NCBI GenBank assembly: GCA_003956705.1
Contig: QZCP01000053.1
Location: 78,008-142,007 of the forward strand
Reading direction: 5' to 3'
Origin: Brevipalpus yothersi
Lineage: Eukaryota > Arthropoda > Arachnida > Trombidiformes > Tenuipalpidae
Length of the DNA stretch: 64,000 nt
In this document: piece by piece, positions 57,810-64,000 of the stretch
How positions within the stretch are numbered: the stretch's first letter is position 1
How the letters are laid out: each line of letters begins with the position of its first letter
Program-made: the position numbers and the translations under genes
The notes under the pieces: generated by a model
Seen by the model: the letters and a program-made list of their open reading frames with translations, nothing else
The model's database searches: none
What the model was told of the DNA's origin: nothing

Positions 57810-60166
57810 ATGGAGGCTTTGATTCCTGTGATCAACAAGCTTCAAGATGTATTCAATACCATCGGTAGTGAGACCATTCAGTTACCTCAAATTGTTGTGG
57901 TTGGTAATCAATCGTCTGGCAAATCATCAGTATTAGAATCTTTGGTTGGCCGAGATTTTTTACCTCGAGGTGCTGGTATTGTTACGAGACGTCCATTGAT
58001 TTTGCAGCTTATTTATGTTCCCAAAGATGATAAAGTTCAACGTTCTGTGGAGGATGGAACACTCGATCTAGAGGAGTGGGCAAAGTTTTTGCATACCAAA
58101 AATAAAGTGTACACTGATTTTGATGAAGTTCGACGAGAGATTGAAGCCGAAACGGAGCGAATGTCCGGTAACAATAAGGGCATTTGTCCAGAGCCCATCA
58201 GTTTAAAGATATTCTCACCTCGTGTGGTCAATCTAACTCTGGTTGATCTTCCTGGTATCACCAAGGTTCCTGTTGGTGATCAGCCAGAGGACATAGAGGG
58301 TCAAATCAAAGATCTTTTGCTCAAATACATCGCCAATCCCAATTCGATCATCTTGGCAGTTACGCCTGCTAACACCGATTTTGCAACCTCTGAAGCACTC
58401 AAATTAGCTCGTGATGTTGATCCAGATGGTCGAAGAACGTTAGCTGTCATCACAAAATTAGATCTCATGGATGCTGGGACAGGTAAATGAGCATTTTTCT
58501 TGGATTGAATGGGAATCCTCATCCTCTCATTTGAATTTTCTAATTTCAGATGCCGTTGATGTATTACTGGGTCGAGTTATACCCGTAAAACTAGGAATCA
58601 TAGGTGTTGTAAATAGAAGTCAAGCTGACATTATGAACAAGAAAAATATCGACGAAGCTCTCAAAGATGAACAAGCTTTTCTGCAGAAAAAGTATCCAAC
58701 CATCGCTACTCGCAATGGTACAGCCTTTTTGGCTAAGACTCTCAATAGATTATTGATGCATCACATCAGAGACTGTCTACCTGAGTTGAAGACACGGGTT
58801 AGTGTCATGATTTCCCAATTTCAGACTCTCATGCATTCTTACGGTGAATCAGTCACAGACCAAGGGCAAACTCTACTCCAGATCATCACAAGATTCGCAT
58901 CCGCCTACTGTTCAGCTATTGAAGGCACAGCTCGAGATATTGAGACATCTAAATTATCTGGTGGGGCTCGAATATGTTATGTTTTCCATGAAATTTTCAG
59001 TAAAAGGCTAGATGCTGTTGATCCTCTTGAAGGTCTAAGCTATCGAGATATTTTGACCGCCATCCAAAATGCAACCGGTCCAAGACCTGCTTTATTTGTT
59101 CCCGAAGTGAGTTTTGATCTATTAGTCAAAAGACAAATCAGACGCCTCGAAGAGCCTAGTCTAAAATGTGTTGACCTGGTCCATGAGGAACTGGTGGCTA
59201 TTATCCAGCATTGTGATTTTGAGATTCAACAAGAGATGCTCCGTTTTCCTAAACTGCATGAGAAAATAATCGATGTTGTTACCCAGCTTCTTCGTCGCCG
59301 CCTTCCTCCCACCAACAATATGGTACATAATCTTGTCAGTATTGAATTAGCCTACATCAACACTCGACACCCTGATTTCCATGATGCTCAACTCATTGGA
59401 ACTTTGATGAAAAATTGTGAAACCAGTGAACGTGAGAAATACAAGAGAAAAACCCCTTCAGCCAGTTCCAATGATAGAAGAGTTGAGAGTAATGACACCA
59501 CAGCTCTAGTACCCAATTCTAATGTTGATAAATCTAAACAGTGGACTGGTTCCAGTAGTCTTTCCATGAAGTTTGACACATCTTCATTTTGGACTTCTAA
59601 TCTGGTAAGTCTGCTTTTATGTCAATATTCGTTAATATCAGAAAGCTAATCTCTCTCTTATTCATTTTTAGCAACAATTAACCAAGCCTTTTGCATCCCA
59701 ACCCATCGAAGAAGAACCAAATGATGAGAGCGAAGACATGACAAACGGTTTCTCATCCAAAATCCAAAATCAAATGGCTTCAGGAGTTTCTTCGCGAAAT
59801 TCACCCTCTGTAAAGCCGGTCAACCTATTACCTGATGTACCATCCATTTCGACCGTTAAGCTCACACCAAAAGAACAGCGCGATTGTCTAGTTATCGAAA
59901 AGCTGATCAGATCGTATTTTCTGATAGTTCGAAAGAATATACAAGACTCCGTTCCTAAAGCAATCATGTATTTTCTGGTTAATCATGTCAAGGATAATCT
60001 TCAATCTGAATTGGTTACTCATCTCTACAAAAATGAGAACTATAAGGAGCTACTGTCCGAGTCTGAACATATTGCTGTTCGACGAAGAGAATCTACCGAG
60101 ATGCTCAAAGCCCTCCAGAAAGCGAATACTATTATCAGTGAGATTCGAGAAACACACATATGGTAG
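57810..60166 (+). CDS. Drp1: Dynamin-related protein 1 (mitochondrial/peroxisomal fission GTPase)
   Basis: Three exons: 57810-58482, 58550-59604, 59672-60166; 740 aa, matching the usual DRP1 length. GTPase motifs: GNQSSGKSS at 32-40 (G1), TRRPL (G2 region), VDLPGITKVP (G3) and ITKLDLMDAG (G4). The middle and stalk domain follows (from about 220), then a variable B-insert region rich in Ser/Asn (about 510-590) and the GTPase effector domain ending in LQKANTIISEIRETHIW. No pleckstrin-homology domain, as in DRP1 as opposed to classical dynamin. DRP1 assembles on mitochondria and peroxisomes through adaptors and constricts them. Start at ATG 57810 (MEALIPVINKLQDVFNTIGS). Confidence 0.95.
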
Positions 60167-60882
60167 TGTTGAAGGTAGAATCAGTCAAAAGGAGTTGTAA
60201 AGTTATCACACATCTCTTATCTAATGGATGTTTTATTAGTTAGGTTGTAATTTGATGAGCGAAGGCGTCAATTTTGCATTCAACTTTCTAACATGTTACT
60301 CAATTCCACTCAATCTGAATGTACAACACATTTTTCTCGCAATGACGCTCTATCATCCTTTATTAAAATTTCAAATGAGTTTAGAGGCATCCAAAAACAC
60401 ACGTTTTCATCCATCGATTGAAGAAAGCATCTCTTTAATGATCAGTTTGTTAGCGTGCAGCTATAACATTTGCATTCAGTCAGAGCTTCAAAGCAATGAG
60501 CAAATTATTTGAAAAAAATGATCACCAACAAATCGGAGGGATCAATTAACAAATTTGTTGTAAACATGCTCCACGCTAACGAACCAGAAGTGAGCATTTT
60601 TTGGTCTTCTCAAAGTTCGTTCATCCATTGCAGTAACTTTGTGTCGAAAACTTTGCAAACAGCTATGGAATTCACAATGGAGAGTGCGTATGCTGATATT
60701 TACAGAAGGAGAGAGAGAGAGTTTCTTCTCGAGATATAATCCGAGTTGAATCGAGGGTTTGAACTTGGTGGACAACAACATTTTTTCAGAGGAATCGAGA
60801 AAAAATTTCTCGTACTCATATCAGAAAAGACTTGGCAAAGTCATACCAATCACCAGAGAGGGGAAAAAGTCTTGATTATCTT
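60167..60882. other. No gene seen
   Basis: Between the 3' ends of DRP1 and ARPC2, which converge. Probably both 3' untranslated regions. Short frames here are not supported. Confidence 0.45.
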
Positions 60883-62727
60883 TTAACCATTTTTGAAAGA
60901 ATTGGAAATAAGGGAAGAATGAATAGGCACAAAAGTTTTTCCCCTGTGTAGTGAAAAGAGATAATAAAACGGTGATTAGTGATCTTAAATTTTTGAAACC
61001 TAGTCTTATGCTTACGTTATGGTTTTCTTTTCTGTTTGCTTTTCTAGTCTCGCTCGATTCAAAATCTTCAGAAACTCTGATGTTTTGGCTCTCATCCTAG
61101 AATGTATGTATACCTTAGAGCATTTTATATGATAATGTAGATAGTCACGGAATATATGTATCAAGTTTATGGTGTTCTCTCGAGCTTGTTTACTTGTGTG
61201 ACGAGGAAACAAGACGAAAGTAATATAACCGATTTTATCACCAGCTAAAGCGTCAGTATCTTGGAGTTCCATTGGAGGTTCTCGATGGCTGAAAAGAACG
61301 TGAGGTGCAGTATGACTTGCTTTTCGTCCTTCTTTGAATTCTTGCATGAAAACCTATTCAATTTAAGAAACATATGAGTCAGCAGGAGAATGTATAATAC
61401 TCAAAAATATCGGTCTTTGTGAGACCAATCATATCAGTTTGGATTTCAAAAGTAGAGGCAAAAGAAATGAGAGTGAATTAGTCGAGTAGAATGAAAAAGT
61501 TAAGGCAATGCACACAACATAAATACATTTCACACCAAAAAGGAAATAAAAGATAAAGCATCCGGCTGATAGCGAATAGGTTCCCAGGTATGTATGATCA
61601 AAGAGGACGAGAATGAAATGTTCTCATCCAAAGTAAAGAAGGAAATGTTATTAGTGATAAGGGGGGTAAGAGTTTGATACCCCATGGACCTTTCTGCGTG
61701 CATACGAAACGCGTGAATGATAACATCATTCATTAATACTACTTGAATCGTTAGCGTGAGTCATGTGTGGGAGTTTCTAAATGAGATCTCATAACACCAT
61801 CTTATGACAAGAAGGTAGCGATAAATTTTGGTAAAAAGAGGAGGGTTGACTTATTGACAGGATTGAATTGGAACAAATAAAGAGAAAGAAAAATTGATAG
61901 AAATGTAATTAAGAATTTAAAATCAACTTACTTTGCCTATTATAACATCTGTTTCATCTTTGAAGACAGTACTGAATATAACAGTAACCCTATCACTTTT
62001 GGCTTCCACATACATGGTTTCATCCTCTCGATAATGAATAACAGCTCTCTTATTGCCCTCTTCTCCTTTCTCTTGAAATTCAAAGTACTTTTCAAAAACT
62101 GAAGCAAAACAGTTTCGTTTAAGAAGTCCCGCCTTCTTGACCATTTCTTGATAGTTCGGTGGGAGATTTTTCAAATCAAATTGTAACGTTACATTGTAGC
62201 CATCCTCGGGAGGATTTCGTAGCAAAGATCCATACTCTCTTTGCAGTAAGTCATCTGCACCATGTATTTGTAGATCTTTGTAGAATTTGAGCGAAATACT
62301 AACTCGTATCTTGTGTTTTTCCTCGGAGGTGTTTGATATATGGAATAAAACTCCATCAAAATCGGCGAAACTTACATCAACAACTTCAATTTTGGAATTT
62401 GACCTATCAACAGAGAATTAAATACAATTGAGCAATACTCATATAACCAATACATCACAGTGGTATGGGATAAAAATATCCCAAAAATTAAGTAAATGTC
62501 CATGATGAGGCGTATAATCATTGCAAACACACACATATATGTATACACATTCCTATTGAGATGTGGAATCAAGGCGACGGCCAAACAGTAGTGTAATGGC
62601 AATAGAGATGTGGGAAGAGGAGGAGGATAGGCATACACACATATCACTGGGCAACTTACCGTACTTCATTAATTTTATAATTTAATATATCTTCAATAGT
62701 CTTATTGTTTATCTCTAAAAGTATCAT
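60883..62727 (-). CDS. Arpc2: Arp2/3 complex subunit 2 (ARPC2, p34)
   Basis: Four exons: 62727-62660, 62403-61932, 61353-61016, 60943-60883; 312 aa, with introns of 256, 578 and 72 bp. The start MILLEINNKTIEDIL and blocks FADFDGVLFHISN, LKRNCFASVFEKYFEFQEKG, RAVIHYREDETMYVEAKSDR, KVFMQEFKEGRKASHTAP, VLFSHREPP and DYLHYHIKCSKVYIHSRMRA are ARPC2 throughout. It forms the core of the Arp2/3 actin-branching complex with ARPC4. The last exon is recognised by the TGKTF motif after a donor at 61015; without it the protein would end at KTIT. Tail after TGKTF differs from vertebrates and is about 12 residues longer. Confidence 0.95.
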
Positions 62728-63307
62728 GATGTATAGATGTGGACACTAAATTCACCAATCAAATCAAATAATTAATAAAATTTCTTCATCTGAATTCTCA
62801 GTCAGTCACCGGCCGAATACAGACGATGCTTCACAACACACATCACACTACAGATGAAGTCACTTGACTTGACTTCAAATTCCGGCTCACTTTTAGTTAC
62901 AAAATTGATATTTAGATGGCGACTCAATCGACAATGCATGGAAACAGTGGCGACCTCTGTTTGGGAACATGTTTTGGTTTACTTTTTCGAATTGATAATA
63001 TTTCTTGTGGAAGAGTCTATTTGACCAAAATTTTTGGCAAATATTTTGCTGTGACTATTTAGCCAAAGGATGAAGAGCATGTCGCCATCTTCACACTTTC
63101 AGAGTCTCTCCCGCTTTTTTCTAGCACAAATTGATGCTCATTCTTTGTGTGAACATGATGACTATTGTGTCCATTAGTTAGTGATTGTCAGCTTCTCTTC
63201 ATCTAGAAGGATTGATAAAAAATTGATAACTTTTCAGTCTATGTGAGCAAATTCATTGATTGTCGATACTCAGTGTGTGGAGGAGATTGAATCTCATTAA
63301 TCTGTGA
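62728..63307. promoter_or_regulatory. Divergent intergenic region ARPC2 / ZSWIM3-like
   Basis: 580 bp between head-to-head starts; expected to hold both promoters. No motif stands out. Confidence 0.35.
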
Positions 63308-64000
63308 ATGATGAGTTTGGAATCATCTGAGATCGGAGAGAGTGTGAATAATACCAAATTTTATGTTGGTCAAGTTTTCATTTCTTATGAAGAATTCGAA
63401 AAATTCAAAAACGATTTTGAAAAGTGTAACTCCACAGAATTATGGATCAGAACAGCTACTCGAAGTCCAGATCAAGACCAAAAATACAAACAAATCACAC
63501 TCTGTTGTAAAGCCGGAGGTAGGAGCTATCAATCGAAATCAAAATTTAGGTGTGGAAGGTAAGTTTCAAATATTTTCATTCATATCAAACTTTTCCAGTG
63601 CATGTAAGAGAATTGAAACATCTTTCGAAAAATATCCCGGAAAAATATCCCGAAAAAATTTCACTGAATAACGAATCGGAGAATAATCACTATTTTTGAA
63701 TCGATTGAAAATTAACTATACTAGTCTTACTTCTTGATACAATAGATCATACAAGCAAGGTTGTCCATTGAGAATCAATATTGGTATCGATAGAATGTCT
63801 AGTTTTCTCAAAGTGAAATCATTGGAAGCAATTCATACTTGCAAACTTGCCGGTAACAAGATGGTCTTCGAAACTTTACCCAAACAACGGAGACTAGATG
63901 AGGAGCAGAAAAACTTTGTTCTCGATGTAAAAGCTTGCAATGGTAATACAAAATCTGTGATTTCCAAATTGAAAGAAAGTTATGGTAAAATAGTTTCGGG
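63308..64000 (+). CDS. ZSWIM3-like protein, N-terminal part (runs off window)
   Basis: Exon 63308-63558 (AG|GTAAGT) and exon from 63746 (after ACAATAG) open to the window end. The protein starts MMSLESSEIGES, then FYVGQVFISYEEFEKF, ITLCCKAGG, RSYKQGCPLRINIGI and LPKQRRLDEEQ. This order (FAR1-like zinc region with CC and CP, then LPKQRRL) is that of ZSWIM3/ZSWIM1, vertebrate and invertebrate proteins related to MULE transposases, which end in a SWIM zinc finger. The second half is outside the window, so the SWIM domain cannot be seen. Confidence 0.65.

Overview
This is a eukaryotic, almost certainly metazoan and probably arthropod, nuclear window. It is AT-rich, with spliceosomal genes whose GT-AG introns are mostly 50-130 bp and with many microsatellites. 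The identifiable genes are animal ones: ABCA transporter, DRP1, ARPC2, cysteamine dioxygenase, TPMT, ELOVL, COX19, prefoldin 4, TIMM8 and the minor-spliceosome protein SNRNP25. A mite or another chelicerate would fit the compact introns, but nothing here proves the lineage.

Region 1 (1-13.1 kb and 27.1-34.5 kb) is a tandem array, all on the minus strand, of one unrecognised gene family (about 257-313 aa). I count ten copies: seven open or nearly so, and three broken. Most share an 11-nt first coding exon, one short intron, a large second exon and a repeated upstream block. An intact TIMM8 gene (249-589) was copied along with one unit and the copy (9506-9854) has decayed. A small three-exon membrane-protein gene (5292-5963) lies inside the array.

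Region 2 (13.1-27.0 kb) splits the array. It holds a graveyard of gene pieces and a complete Mutator-like (MULE) DNA transposon at 19440-23917. The transposon has 27-bp imperfect terminal inverted repeats and a 9-bp target-site duplication (GATCGCACG). It sits inside an exon of an exportin-7 (XPO7) pseudogene, and removing the element with one duplication rejoins the exportin-7 frame. The element carries two convergent genes: a decayed zinc-finger/MULE/SWIM transposase on minus and a multi-exon C2HC zinc-finger, proline-rich gene on plus. Nine copies of an 18-bp motif (CCACCACATACCACCACA) lie inside the element, all in one physical orientation, only in introns of the two genes and in the gap between them. 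This is the most unusual structure in the window.

Region 3 (35-64 kb) is ordinary gene-dense euchromatin: PFDN4 (-), COX19 and SNRNP25 (+, probably bicistronic, 22 nt apart), an ELOVL-family protein lacking its catalytic histidine box (+), a 20-exon ABCA1-type full transporter (+, 2285 aa reconstructed in frame), TPMT (+), ADO (-), DRP1 (+), ARPC2 (-, four exons) and the start of a ZSWIM3-like gene running off the right edge (+). Exon models were assembled by eye from splice signals, reading frame and family knowledge; no search was run.
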